64,000 bases of DNA, from positions 9,341,501 to 9,405,500 of the forward strand of contig JAYKKT010000089.1 of NCBI GenBank assembly GCA_036023115.1. The letters run 5' to 3'. The translations under genes were made by a program, and so were the position numbers. Origin of the DNA: Brasenia schreberi (taxonomy: Eukaryota; Streptophyta; Magnoliopsida; Nymphaeales; Cabombaceae). Below, one piece after another: positions 34,861 through 48,079 of this stretch. Position 1 is the first letter of the stretch, and the number at the start of each line of letters is the position of its first letter. The notes beneath the pieces were generated by a model, which was not told the DNA's origin, made no database searches, and saw only the letters and a program-made list of their open reading frames with translations.

Positions 34861-37292
34861 GGTACTAACATGTCCTTTTCCTGATAAATGTTATCCAAAA
34901 ATTGAAGGATGTGAGGTGCATAAGGCATCAGCAAATGTGTCTTGGGAGAGTTCTTGAAACCTTGAAGTATCCCTGAGTAAGCTTCCAGGATCCCATTTCT
35001 CAATTGATTGTTGTACTCCATCATTTCATCATCAGAATTCACAGGCTGTAATGACAGTTCAGCTGCACTCTGGAGCATGGGCATTGCATAGATTAAATAT
35101 TTGTCAAAGTTTTCACCTATGGCCAATGCTATATCACCAAAACACGAAAAGATTGGAGGCTTCACAGATCGATGCAGCTGACTGCTAGATAAATCCTTCA
35201 AAAGCTGGGTCATAATTCCATCACAATAACGGAATACCTTCTCATCCAAAGCTCTACATATATCACCAACGACACCAACCGTAATCGCACACACTTGGTA
35301 TTCCTCAAAATTCTGAAGACCCATTTCGAGATACTGATAGAACTCTGGCATATACTTGTCAAAGTCGGCACCTGTTGCATACGCCAGGGCACCAATAGCA
35401 AGCATTGCCTCTTCATGGACCGTTGCACTTCTACATGCAAATACTCTGAGGAAGAGAGCCATCATTTGATCTGCATACTGCAACAGACCATACTTGGTAT
35501 TTTCAGAGGCACTCAACTTCTGAATAATGACTTGTAAGCATCCACAAAGAAGACCTTGCAATTCAGTTTGCTTCTCCCTCTCCTCGGACGACAATTTCTG
35601 CATCTCAAGAGTCTGGCTAAGCTCCATCAAGAAAACAGGAATAAGTTGAACCACGGTGGGAGCAGTCTCCTCTGTTGAACACCTAACAACTTCGTTCAAT
35701 GTTTCATAAGCAGCCGTTCGTAATCGAGATTCCCCTGCATCTTCTCTATGAGAAGTATTAAGAAGTGCCTCAACAACATTTTGAAAGAAAGGGGTTAACA
35801 AAGAAGAAGTGCCCGCATCTTCATAGCCTTGAGCAAGGAAGTAGAGGGCACCACACACTTTCTCAGCAACATTAGGGACATCTTTCATACCCTCGACAAG
35901 GACCGAGAGAATGAGTGGGAAGTTTGATTGTGTAATCACTGGGGTCTCCACAGATGGGCCATGAAGAAATTCAAAGATTCTTCCCAGAGTCCAGGCAGTG
36001 GTATCTTTTACATGATTATTCTCATCCTTCATAGCATGAAGCATGAATTCAAGGGCAAGGTTGACAAGAGGAGTGAGCTTTTCAGGAGATGGACCCTCAA
36101 GAATCGAACCAAATGCATATGTGGCTGCTTCTCTTTGTCTCCATTCCGGTTTTGAGATGTTCTCTTCAACAAAAGGCATCACAAGTGGGACAATATCATC
36201 TCCAACAGTCCGTGCAACTAAGCCAAGGCATGTCCCCCCAGCCATGGATAAATTCCATGCCCCCTCGTCCTGATCCTGATCTTCTTCTTGCTTCAAAAGT
36301 GTCTCCAACAACATAGGAACCAGTGCAGGAAGTGCCTGCTTAATAAAATAATGGCAAGGAACATCAGAATCTCCACTGAAATCACCACCATATTCCTCCA
36401 ATATGTCGATCTCCTCATCACATACGGAACTCCAAAATTCAATAGCTTGAAGTGCTACAGGCTCTTCATCTTCCTTCACAGCTTTCGCAGTGATAGTGAA
36501 TACATCTCGAATGTAAGAAGCTAGCTTGTCATAGTACATAGAAGAAATGGAAACCAGGCATTCGAAGGCCGACTGGCGGATCTTCACTTCTGGAGACAGA
36601 GTTGCCTCACAAGCAACCTTCATGATGTAGTCCCTCTCCATATCATTCTCAAAATTTGTCCTAGCAAAGCCCAATGCATTATAAAGCGCATGAGTGGCAG
36701 CAAGCCGGATTTCATTACCTTCTGTAGAGTTCATGCCTTGAACAACAGCCGTAAGTATTGAATTTACTTCATCTTGTACAAGTATCTCAGGCGAGATTTC
36801 TTCACATAGGTACCCGAGAGTCTCCAAGGTTGCCTGCTTCACATGAGCAGGAACCTGTGCTTGTGGGCCTGAAATATTTGCCGTAAGTATCCTCACGAGC
36901 TCATGCCACTGGTTACTTCTAAGTTCAATACCTGCCATCTTCGCTATGACCTGAGATGCGGTAGAACGGGCATCAATAGCGGGTGAACCAAGGGTCTTTA
37001 GCAAGCAGCCCTTGATCTGGGTTTTCACGGATGCATCCAAAGAAAGCCATCGTTGCACCAACTCAGCTTTCCTATGCAGCTCTTTGGCGTCCAATGCGTT
37101 CTTCAAAATCAAACCAGCAAGCTTGCGACTATCCACAGGTTTCTCGTCATTGGACAATTCTCCGGACAGAGACAACAAAAAGCTAGGAAAGTTCTGCTCT
37201 TGAAATTGCTTAATACTTTCCTCAGCATGTTTTCTCACATTACCATCCACCGACTGGGCATTTAAAAGGATTTGGGTAACTTCCATTGCCAT
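34560..37292 (-). CDS. KPNB1: Importin subunit beta-1 (karyopherin beta)
   Basis: This is the nuclear import receptor that binds importin-alpha or cargo, moves through the nuclear pore and releases cargo on Ran-GTP. Exons on the minus strand are 37292-34870 and 34758-34560, joined through AT|G to give MDDVVTKAA. The product is 873 residues, the normal length for the plant protein. It begins MAMEVTQILLNAQSVDGNVR and is built of HEAT repeats throughout. Strongly conserved blocks include DSRKLAGLILKNALDAKE, the acidic stretch CDEEIDILEEYGGDFSGDSD, QEEDQDQDEGAWNL, WRQREAATYAFGSILEGPSP, HVKDTTAWTLGRIFEFLHG and REDAGESRLRTAAYETLNEV. The C-terminus (ECLSSDDHLIKETAEW) is complete. No disabling change is seen. 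The GT/GA microsatellite at 34825-34860 lies in the short intron. Confidence 0.95.
34825..34861. repeat. (GT)n(GA)n microsatellite in importin intron
   Basis: A gt run followed by a ga run ends about 10 bases from the exon 1 donor (sense strand CT then CA). Confidence 0.9.
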
Positions 37293-37300
37293 TTTTTAAC

Positions 37301-38359
37301 TGCAACATAAGATGATATTACTCAAAAAGAGAACAAGAGATAGATGGAACAAGACAGATCTAGACTAAAGAACAAAAGTTCATGTTTGAGTCGCTAATGA
37401 CTATTAACGAGGGCAACTTTTTCACCACAAACCGAAGCCAAAATTGGAAGATGGAAAACCGAGAAACAGGTCACTAGAGGGAACTAGAACAAATCAAGAA
37501 CTGCAAATATTAAATTTGAATGTATTGATGCACTAACTGAATAAATAATGCCAAGAAAGTATTCACTTGATTTACGGGTTCTGCACCCAAAAGAATTAAA
37601 CTCGATTAAACATCGGATGGCAAAGTAGACCTAAGGAGCACCACCAATCAACTACGGCACAAAGAAAGGACCGAGAAGGAAAAGAAAGTACAAAACTGAG
37701 TCTCCTAGAACTTAAAATGTTGAAACGGAAGGTGTAGTGCCCGTTTTGAGCAGTGTAACCGTTTTTTTTTAATAAGCACAAATAAATAATAAAAGAAACA
37801 AATATGTCCGACACCAGAACAATTAAACACCGACAACGCCAGCAACGGGCCGGACGAACTATCAAACTACTGTTGAAGTAAGAATTTCCACTAAATTCCA
37901 AACAATCCCTTCTTCACGGAGAATACCCTAATGGTTTTTGCATCACCGAAATCGATATTCGAGAGAACGGTGAGATTCCTTGAAGGAGCGGTTATGACAA
38001 AAAAGGAGAAGACGAAACCCTAAACATTACATTGCCGTCAAGCCTTAAATTCCCAGACTCTCATTCACCCAAGCCCTAATCCCTAAATCCCCGTCCCCAC
38101 AAAATAAAATCTTCGCAGTAATCCCCAAATCTATCCCTTTGATCCGGAAACCACAAATCCAATTATAGGCAAATCACGAGAAGACACTCTAAACCAAAAG
38201 GGGGAAACCGAAACTTCCGTTCAACATCACAAGAAATCCAAGTCCCCCAAAAACGAAAGCAAGTCCTCAAAGATCATACCCCAAAACCAAGACGAAAACC
38301 CAAACCGAGAAAAGATATCCTTTTCTTACTCAAACATCGCAAAAAGAAAACAGACTCAC
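37301..38359 (-). other. Probable 5'UTR intron of importin beta-1
   Basis: On the minus strand, gttgcag just before TTAAAAAATGGC is a good acceptor 8 bases from the ATG. TTTCAT|GTGAGTCTG at 38360/38359 is a strong donor. The interval has no open frame. Leader introns are common in plant housekeeping genes; a transcript is needed to confirm it. Confidence 0.5.
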
Positions 38360-38500
38360 ATGAAAGCCGTGTCAAATCCCAGCGGCCGTCGGGCGATCCT
38401 GTAGACCGAGGAACACAGATCCCGATCTCAGAGAGAGAGAGGACAAGGAAAGGAAGGTAAGACGAAGGGAAGAAACAGAAAAAAAAGATGGCGAAGAAGA
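38360..38500 (-). promoter_or_regulatory. Importin leader and core promoter region
   Basis: The sense strand has CT-rich runs (reverse of gagagagagagg at about 38430-38441) just upstream of the proposed leader exon. Confidence 0.35.
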
Positions 38501-38755
38501 CAGTAGTTGCAAAGCTGGATATATTATTACTATTATTTCCGCCTCTCTTTCTCTCTCTCTCCTTTTTTCTTTTTTTTTTCCTTAATCGTTCTTTTTATTG
38601 TCTCGCTACGCATTCAAATTAACATACCAAGGTTGATACCAAAGTCCCATTTCCCCTGTGCTACTCTTTTCACCTATCTCTTTTCCAACACACATTCAGG
38701 AGACTCGAAACAAAAGATCGGGTACCTCTATAATTCTTTATCGGTCACCCGATTC

Positions 38756-38786
<31 letters not shown>

Positions 38787-38790
38787 TTTC
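38756..38790. repeat. (AT)n microsatellite plus T run
   Basis: A simple AT run followed by a run of T. Confidence 0.85.
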
Positions 38791-38974
38791 CCACCTCTTA
38801 CATATTCACTCATAAGCTTTTGATAGTATAAATATAATTTTTAAAGTTTTTAAAAATGTATTGTTGTTATAACACCAAAAGCAATGAATGGATAGTAATA
38901 ACAGTGGATAAGATCCATCAATCCGTGGAAAATTGGATAGCGTTCTTTCAGACATGTTTACTCATTTGTTTTTT

Positions 38975-39200
38975 TGGTGATATTTAATAAAAAGTGAGTG
39001 GTATGAGTGTAATTTATAATTTTTTAAAAGATTTTTAAAAAATACAAAAAGTATGAGTGAATAACATGAGTGAGATTGGACCTAATCACTATAGTATTTA
39101 ATGGACAGTAAGTGGTATGAGTGTAATTTATATTCTTTAAAAGATTTTAAAAGGTACAAAAGGTATAAGTGAATAACATGAGTGAAATTGGATCCAATCA
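38975..39200. repeat. Diverged direct duplication
   Basis: The block gtggtatgagtgtaatttat ... gtgaataacatgagtga occurs at about 38998-39075 and again at 39110-39184. Confidence 0.7.
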
Positions 39201-39202
39201 CT

Positions 39203-39391
39203 ATATATACATACATACATATATATATATATACATACATATATATATATATATACATACATATATATATATATATACATACATATATATATATATATAT
39301 ACATACATATATATATATATATACATACATATATATATATATATACATACATATATATATATATATATACATACATATATATATATATAAA
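39203..39391. repeat. ATAC/AT minisatellite
   Basis: About seven copies of a 22-28 base unit, each made of acatacat followed by a TA run of variable length. Confidence 0.92.
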
Positions 39392-39978
39392 GAAAGTGAT
39401 TAGATTGAGTTTACTACTAAAGTTATCTACTCAATCATTATTTTTTGAAGACATGAATGTGATTATATTATTTTAAAAAACTCTTAAATATTTTAAAATT
39501 ATATTTATATTACAAAAAGTAAATATGAGTGAACATGTCACAAGTGAACAGGTTAACATATTGTTGTTTTCTTGTATGTATCAGCAGTTTCAGTTCCGAG
39601 CACATTCAACTGTAAATTGTGAGTAAAGGATATTGTATTGTATGTAAACTATGAGGATGAGGGAGACAGAAAGGGATTTAAGAAACATACTTGAGAGTTA
39701 CTTTGACCAACAAATCCTTGTACCTCATATTAATTGTTGGGCTATTACAGAAGCGTTCAGTTTCCTTTGGATCCTCTCTGGTGGGCCAAGACTGTTCCTG
39801 TGATAGCAACTGAGTTGGTTCGGTTAGGTTTAGAAGAAGCATCTTCGCGACACGGCCCTTGTCCGGGCTCCGTAATACACCACCAGAATCGAAGTCGAAG
39901 TGGTCACCTGTGAGTGAGTATCAAAGAGCCCTACCGGTGAGTTAACGCTTTGGATGCTAGGTAGCCGTCATTAGTTCA
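39392..39978. other. Intergenic, no gene seen
   Basis: Nothing recognisable was found on either strand. Confidence 0.3.
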
Positions 39979-39993
39979 TTAGAAAAATGACTA

Positions 39994-40134
39994 CAACAAC
40001 AACAAAGCCTTTTTCAATACTAGACGGAGTCGGCTACATGGATTCTTTGTTTCGACAAAGCCCTATCATATGTTATGTTAGCAGTTAACTCACAATAAGC
40101 TAGATCATTCTTTATTGTTTCTTTCCAATACTCG
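39994..40134 (-). mobile_element. 141-bp RTE 3' end with target duplication
   Basis: The reversed RTE tail (acaacaacaacaaagccttt, agtcggctacatggattctt) is followed by the adjacent RTE 3' region. Exact flanks ttagaaaaatgacta are at 39979-39993 and 40135-40149. Confidence 0.88.
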
Positions 40135-40339
40135 TTAGAAAAATGACTAAGCACTTAAAATACCCAAACAGTACATTACCTCATCTTGTTGGGTTCTCCG
40201 ACTCCCACATTGTTGATGGTGAGTTCAATTCCCCTAATAAAAAATACCGAAAATCAATGAAGGATCTACATGAACTATATATGTTGGCCCCTCCTCACCC
40301 TTCCCAACATTATTTTCTACATCATATTTTTTTTTCATC

Positions 40340-40425
40340 TAAGACATGCACCCTTAAGGGGTCCAAGTCCCTAACTGCAGCAAGAGTGTCACAATGCCTT
40401 GCCGGTTGAGCTAACACTATGGGTG
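40340..40425 (-). mobile_element. Worn tRNA-type SINE
   Basis: The plus strand shows gtccaagtccctaactgcag and ccggttgagctaacactatg, the reverse of B-like and A-like boxes. Confidence 0.4.
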
Positions 40426-40528
40426 TTAAACCAAATACTTCTAATGAATCATTTTTTGTTGGGTCTTTTTTCTTTTTAAAAATTTAAATTTGAGATTTAG
40501 CTATTCTTTTCAATTCAAGTTGGAGAGG

Positions 40529-40634
40529 TTAGCTCTATCATAGGGCGCTTTAGCACCCGCTGGTGAAGAGTTCGACTCCCATAGAGTGGTTGTTTTGTGT
40601 TAGGCTTCAGCCTCCTCTTGTAACCCAAAAAGAA
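40529..40634 (+). mobile_element. tRNA-type SINE with target duplication
   Basis: An A-box region (ttagctctatcatagggcgc), a B box (gagttcgactcccat) and an A-rich end (acccaaaaagaa) are present. Flanks aagttggagagg (40517-40528) and aagttggagggg (40635-40646) differ by one base. Confidence 0.75.
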
Positions 40635-40694
40635 AAGTTGGAGGGGCTTCAAAACAACTGTCCAAAACCGGCTCCGAGTTAAAGACCCGATACG

Positions 40695-40696
<2 letters not shown>

Positions 40697-40756
<60 letters not shown>
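40697..40756. repeat. (TC)n microsatellite
   Basis: About 30 TC units. Confidence 0.95.
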
Positions 40757-40758
<2 letters not shown>

Positions 40759-40859
40759 ATCAATAGATAAAGAATTGGTGACTCTTTTTGGGATTTAAAA
40801 GATGTGAGCAATACTTCGTCCGGAAGATACAAGGAAGTTGCGGCTCCCATGCTTGCAGT

Positions 40860-42340
40860 CCCACTTATGACCTGGACCTGTCACCAGTTTGGACCTACAC
40901 CATATCCAAACTAAATTGGATCTTCATTCAAGACTGAGGTTATGGATATAGATATGATCGAACCCAAACCCACATCTTTTCCACCTTACGTGGGAACGTC
41001 TACACAGATTCTCACTCATTCTTCAATCTTACGAGTTTCGGGTCAGACCTGCATCTCATACTCAAATGAGCGAGATAATGGTTTTTTTTTATTATGCAAG
41101 GATAGCAATATGATTAGTTCATTCAAACTAGTTAAATACTATTAGTAAATCACTGCATTAGGACCTGATGCATGCGACCCAAATAACTAACTGGACCTCT
41201 TTCGTTTTAAGAACCCCTGGTTTCTCTATGCATCCCTTGGCTTGGTTATTGGAACTATTTGATCCCATTGGACTGTGAATTCGTATTTGGATCGCAATAA
41301 GCAATGAAATATCTTGATCCAACCAAGTATAACTAGTTGCATAGATAAGCTTTGAATCAGATTTGGGTCCGCCATCGAGTTCCATGTAATGAAACCCAAG
41401 CTCAACCGATGGATCGGGTTCAGATGGATCTGAATATGGCCATCAATGTACCTGCATGTAAGAATCGGTAGGAACCGAAGTCGTAAGTGCAGTGAGAATG
41501 GATCTAAAAAGTTCCTCATTTACAGCAGTGAGGATGAATTAGAAACAGACGGCAGGCTAGATCCAGGTAAGTGGGTCCAACTCCAACCCGCCGTGGCTTT
41601 ACTTAGGCCAGGGTCGTGATCGAGAATGGGCCCGAAACAATTGAACCCATTTCTTTTGCAACTTTCATTTGTAAAGTTGTGGTTGGATCCAGATCATCAA
41701 ATGTATACCCTACCAGCAGAAAGATCCATAGCAGCCCGGGTCGAGCTAAGTTGGATCCATTATACAGCATAACTGATAGTCTATAACTGTGTCGGGTTCG
41801 AGTCAGTCATGGAGGTTCTTGTCTCGCAGAAATGGCAACGGGCAGGTTGGAGATGGGTATACATATACCCGCCCCATACCCTAACTTCTGTTTTGTGTTC
41901 CATGCCGGCCTACAGCGGATATGGACATGGCTCTTCCTGTCCCGACAGGTAGCAGTTACGGGCACCCTGTACTCAAATCTAATATCATTTATCTTCTTTA
42001 AATTGCAATTCTAGTGCAAATAATTGAAAAATAAGATTATATCATTGAAAATTTGAAATTAATATTTGTACATACTTACATACAAACAAACATATATACA
42101 TACATACACACACATGTATTATATATATATATATGCATGTCTATATACATACATACTATTATTTCATACCTACATAGCATATATTACGTACATATTATAT
42201 ATGTGTGTGTCTGTATACATATATAGATAGTTCGGGTCGGGTACTTTTTATCCCATACCTTCCCATACAAGGAAAAAGATGTTCGGGACCTCGGGTTCTC
42301 GGGTATCCCCGAACCTGAACCCGGTCAAAACGGGTAATCC
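40860..42340. other. Intergenic repeat-like region, no gene
   Basis: 41831-41885 (atggcaacgggcaggttgga, gtatacatatacccgcccca) and 42228-42350 (gttcgggtcgggtacttttt, ctcgggtatccccgaacctg) look like the GC-rich ends of a non-autonomous element with an AT-rich middle. This is uncertain. Confidence 0.35.
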
Positions 42341-42598
42341 CCACCCAGTTGTATGACATTAAAGGCCTCCAGATAGATGTTAGGTATCGAGTTAACACTA
42401 GTATTTTGCACATGGGCAGAGTGAATCACACACCTCCAAAAACTCAACGAAAACGTATGGCTCACAGTAAAACCGTAGGCTTATAACGCAAATTCCACGA
42501 ATCAACCGTTGGCTAAAACATAGATTAATTTGTACACAGTGGACTGTGTTGAAGGCGAGGTCAAAATGCTTTTAGAAGAACGAAGTCATGAACTATTG

Positions 42599-42715
42599 GC
42601 ACATGCAGTAATAGCTCACCTGGATAGAAGGTTGATTCACAAGTTTAAGGTCATGAGTTCAATACCCAGGGCATGCATTTGGCTTCGGCTGCTGCACCAC
42701 ACCTCCCAAAAAAAA
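42599..42715 (+). mobile_element. tRNA-type SINE with perfect target duplication
   Basis: An A box (atagctcacctgg), a B box (ggtcatgagttcaatacc) and a 3' segment (ggcttcggctgctgc) end in an A run. Exact 13-base flanks tcatgaactattg are at 42586-42598 and 42716-42728. Confidence 0.85.
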
Positions 42716-42759
42716 TCATGAACTATTGATCTCACCATAGAACAGTGTCCAATTGCACC

Positions 42760-42840
42760 TACAGCGTTAGCTCAACGGCAGGCACTCCATCATTGTTGCT
42801 GCTGGTGGGGAGTTCGACGCTCAGACGGTGTTAAAAGAAA
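42760..42840 (+). mobile_element. tRNA-type SINE, short
   Basis: gcgttagctcaacggcagg and ggggagttcgacgctc are spaced A- and B-like boxes. It lies 30 bases downstream of the previous SINE. Confidence 0.45.
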
Positions 42841-43039
42841 ACATGAAAGTTTTTTTTCCAAATAGAAACTCTATTTTCTGTGCCTAACATAATTCATTTA
42901 CCTGATGACATGCTGCAATTTAATTTTAATTGCCATATAAAATCAAAACTTTATTTTTCACTTGAATATGCTTGGCCATGAAGTCTACATTAGTTATCTT
43001 CCACTTCTTACTAATCTTCACTAAGATTGGTTTTTCCTG

Positions 43040-43145
43040 GGTGTGTACGATGGGGAAGCCGAAGCCGATGGAGGGCCCGGGTGCCGAACTCATGACCTTT
43101 AAAGTTGTGGCTTGAACCCCTAGCCAGGTGAGCTATTGCTCTTTG
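43040..43145 (-). mobile_element. tRNA-type SINE
   Basis: On the minus strand, atagctcacctggctagg, ggtcatgagttcggcaccc and tcggcttcggcttcccc give the family layout in order. Confidence 0.6.
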
Positions 43146-43849
43146 TTTAAGAGAATCACCAGAGAGAGATTTTGACACAAAAGAGAAGAGATTAAGGACA
43201 TATTTGATTGGCTATTGTTGAATATTGGGAGCCTTATGTGATTTGGAATCACGTTACATTGAATGCAAGGTCAAAACAGACATGCCAATTTCGTGTTTGC
43301 GACGAGTAGACTCGGCTGAAAAACGGTGTTGAATTCGTGTTTTGGCTTGTAATGTGTTTTTCGGGTTCATCTGATAGATAGATAACCATGCACGGCCCAA
43401 ATTTTTTAAATGCATATTAAACTACTATTATACCTCACATGACCGAAGCCCCAATCAACACGAAACCATATCTAGTTGGTTTTAATTATCTTGAACTACT
43501 ATTAATGCATATTAAACTATTGTTAATGCTATTATGATAGGTTGTGCTTTACTTTTCTAAGATGGAGATTAGAGAGAGAGAGAGAGAGATTGGATCCTGT
43601 TCACCTCTCTTGGATGTTGTGCATCTCTACATAACATTCTAATCCTCACCCCTTACTTTTATCCCCATCCTTTAGCTTTAAGAGCTTTTACCAGCATAAG
43701 TATAATAAAGGTATTTCTTATATTTTTTAAACACTCGTATAACTTTATAAATGATACTTATGTCTCTCAAAAATAAAGGAAAGGAGGTGTATAAGTATGT
43801 ATTAGCAGGTAGTATCTAGTTTTTCTATGTATTGTGACAATTTGTTGTA

Positions 43850-44526
43850 ATATAAATTAGTTAAAAGAATTAAAATATATTTAAGCGATGAATGTTGTGT
43901 CCGCTCATTTTTTTAGTCTACCTTAGACAATATGTGTAGTCTTCACTTGTGTGAATGATGACATGAATGTTGTATACCAGGAGAAGATACCATCCGTAAC
44001 TTTACTTGATAGGGTGGGACTCTTGAGAAAGAGTCAATGATTCTCATTCTCTCTTATAATCATAATATCAATTAAGTAATTATAACTTAATGAAAATAAT
44101 GTCCAAAGAAGAATAATGATTATTTGCTATAAAATGATACTTATAACATTTGGCTTTTATTTTTTAAATGAAACTTGATAAATGTGTCATTCCAATTGTG
44201 CCTCTTGGTAGTGTATGACTTTCCCACAAAATAAGTTTATATAAACACCTCGTCATGGTGTACGAGATATATAGAATAACATAAAGAAGAGAATTTGTTG
44301 TCTTTATCTATTTTTTAGCTCAATTCGTTGCTTTTTTATTTGAGCATTATTTTCTATTCGCTTAGAGCATTGCTCAAAGGATTGTTATATTTGTCAAAGC
44401 AATTTGCATACAATCCAAAGCGATCTCAAGTAGGAGAGTTTGTAAATTTTGCTTTTAAGAAAGTGCATTATGACATGATTTAAGCTTTATCAAAGTTTAT
44501 GTCTTTAACATCAAATTTTCTCAACA
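43850..44526 (+). repeat. 5' LTR of the copia fossil (approximate ends)
   Basis: It is similar along its length to 47375-48082 and contains a TATA-like tttatataaacacc followed by gaataacataaagaagagaa. Confidence 0.6.
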
Positions 44527-47374
44527 ATCTAAAATCAATATTTGAAGATGAAGACCACAATGCTCGCCATGATGAACCAAGATTTTTCTGCCTTGACTGT
44601 TTTGGTGGTGTTAACTAGGTAATAGATTTTTCATCACTTTCATTGATGATTATTATAGATATATGTATTTTGTTGAAGCATAAATATAAGACTCTTATCT
44701 CTTTTAAGATTTATGGAGTTGAAAAAGAAAATTAAATTTAGAAGCGATAGAGGAGGAGAATGTTCTTCTAATGATTATTTTCCTTGAAGGATTTGGTATA
44801 TTCATAGATGTTTAACCTTTACAATCCCTCAACATAAACGGTTAGTGGGAAAAAATAAAGTATATATGGATATGATTAATGACTTATTGTTGCATGCAAA
44901 ATTGCCTTTTAATTTATAAGATAAATCATTTCTTACTCATGTCATATTTTAAATAGAATTATGATGAGAAGAAAAAATCATCTGCTCATGAATTGTGGAA
45001 AGGTAAAAACCTTAAATTAGACATTTTAAAGTATAGGGATGTCTTGCATATCATATTTGAGTAGGACTAAGTTTGTCCTATATGAACTCAGAGTGCATTT
45101 GTTGGTTATGCCTCAAACTTCATAGCATAAACTCTTAGATTTTAGAGACAAATGTTATTATTGAATCTAGGGATGCAAAATTCTTTAAACATCTTTTAAT
45201 ATAGCGGAAACAAGTTGAATCCCTTTCTATATATCTTTTCCTTTATAGAGCATCTTATGAGAATGTTGAACAACCCAATTTGCATGAGGTTATGAGCAGC
45301 CTAGTGAACCAAGGAAATGTTTTAGAGTCCGAAAAATGAAGACCCTTAAACCCAATGATTTCCATTGTTTTATAGAAGGTAATAAAAAATTTGTAAGATT
45401 TGGTTTGTTCTTCAAGTGGAAGATGATCTTAAAAAGAAGTCATGGCTTCTAGAGTACACTCTTTTAAAAAGATAACATTAGAGATGAAAGGTATTCAATA
45501 ATGTCAAACAATACATAGGAACTTATCAATTTGCCTCTAAATGTTAAACTTATCAGTTGTAAATGGGTATTCAACAAAGTATTACACTCATGGTACTTTA
45601 CACACTTACAAAACTAGATTAGTAGATAAAAGCTTTAAACAAAAGAAGGCGTTTATTATTTTGATACTTATCTACCGATTGCCAGAATAACCTCTTGCAG
45701 GATCTTGACATCAATAACAACCTACATGCTCATCAAATAAATGTCAAAACAACATTCTTAAATTTAGATCTGGCTAAAAAGGTCTACATATAACAACTTG
45801 AAGGGTTTGTTCTACAGGAAAATGAAATACTTAAATAAACTTAAGCAAACTCCAAAGTAATGGCATTCAAAGTTTGATAAAACTATTTTGATATTTGACT
45901 GTGCATATGTTGTCCAAATACATTATAATTGTTTTATATTAGTTTGTTTATATGTTCATGACATATTGATTGTGAGTAATAATATGAAAGTCATAATATA
46001 AGTGAAGAGTTTTTCACCTTCCCTAATGTGGATCTTAGACAAGTTTATACCATATTTGGTACTAAGGTGAAAAGAAATATTAGGAATTATATAGATAGTC
46101 AATCTCATTGCATAAAGAAAGTATTAAATAAATTGAGTCACTAGAAAATCAAAGAAGCAAGTGCCCCTCTTGATCTAAGCACCAAGTTGTTAAAGAATGA
46201 TAGGAAAGACGTAACTTAACTTGAGTATGTAAGTGTTATTGAGAGTCTTATGTATACTATGGAATGCACTAGACCAAACATAACATTTGTAGTTAATAAA
46301 TTAAGTAATTTACCATAAATCCAAGTGTTATCATTGGATAACTATTGGTCAAGTTCTCGATTTTCTTAAGGAAACTAAGGTCCTAACTCTTCAATATTTG
46401 AAGTTTTCTGTTATTTTAGAAGGATATATCGACAATTTGGATATCGAGTTTGCAAGATTAGGTGTTTACCTTGGAAGGTGGTAAAATTTCTTTAGAAATC
46501 AAGAAGTAGACTTCATATCACACTCAAGTATAGTTTCAAAAATTTGCATTAGCAGATGAAGGAAAGATGATGAGTGGTCAAGGGTTTTTCATTTAGAAAC
46601 TCCATTTATCTTTAGGGATGTGACATTACCTTTTAGTCATCCTAATAGTCAAGCCATTCTAGCGAGATCATATAATATAATATATAATGAGAAGTCAATA
46701 AACATAAGTCTTGAACATGATCATGTGAGAAAGATAATTAAAGATGAAATTAGCTCCCTCATATTTGTGATATCAAAACAAAATTCAACGGATCAATTTA
46801 TGAGCCTCCTACAAGAGAGTTAGTGAGAAAGACCTCAAGTATGATGAGGTTTAGCTCTACTAATCATAATAACCTTATTTGATATTGTTAAACACACAAT
46901 TAAAGGGTTTAAAGGGTAAAAACAAGTTGTTGAGTGAATGTTTGTAATACTTAAGCTACATAATGATGAAGCTATTACTCTTATTGTAGACATAAGAGTG
47001 GAGCTTTTGATACTCTTAATGAGGTCTAGTTTTGAAAACAAGTATTTTCATGTGACAAAGACACTAAAAGAACCTCACTTATATGAACATGTGGCAGTGC
47101 CATTTTAATTGAGACATTAGGGGTCACTCCAATAAATGTTCATGAATTTGAATGAGTACATAGACATATGAGTGCTAAGCGAGTTGAATGGAAAGTAATG
47201 AATCTTTATCTTTATGTATAAATGTTGCCGATGTTGTCACAAGGAAATAACATGTTCAAAATTATTGTGCTACATTGAATTTTGATGATATCTTACGATA
47301 TTTATAATGAGGTAATGTTCAAATTGAAAGACATTGCTTTATGCATAAACATTATTTTGTTTATCCATAAACAT

Positions 47375-48079
47375 AGATTAATTAAAAGAATAATATATAT
47401 TTAAGTGATTGGATGTTGAGCCCCCCATTCACTTGCTCGTGTATATTAGACACTAGATGTTCAATAAAATATATTTATTGTGAATGGATGTGATAGCCAT
47501 TTGCTTGATGTGGATTTTGACACAAACATGATATAAAAAAGGTTACAATAAGTGACTTTACTTGAAAGGGTGTAGAAAAAGAGCCAATATAGTTTTTCTC
47601 TCGTAATCATGATAGCTACTTTTGAAGGAATGGTAACTTTATGTGAATAATGATAAATAATTATTATTATTATTTGGTATCAAAGGACACTTATGCTTTT
47701 TAAACTTTTGTTTATACTAGAACACTATATAATTGAATTTCCTTTAGCTTAATTTATTGAAATAAAAAGGCATTAAATTTTTCATTTTAGTTGCGCCTTT
47801 TTGTGGTATGTGATAGGACAAAGAAAAGCTCACAAGAATAATATAGAAAAGAAAATTTGTATTTCGTTATCTTTTTATGACTTGAAAAACTTCTCTTTTG
47901 TTTATCAGAGCAATCTCTACTGGCTTACAATTGGTATAAAAAAGCTTGTTGTATTACTAAAGCAAATTAGCCCAAAACGATCTCAAGTAAGAGAGGGTGT
48001 ACACGTTCCTTTGTAGGAGAGCACTTTTAATGTATTTCAAGCCTTTATCAAAGTTGTGTCTTTCACACCAAAAATTTCA

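Noticed and set aside
39203..39391. CRISPR-like array, because of regular repeats
   Set aside because: The spacers are AT runs rather than unique sequence, and this is plant nuclear DNA.
39082..39403. Open frames of Tyr-Ile repeats
   Set aside because: They are translations of the ATAC/AT minisatellite.
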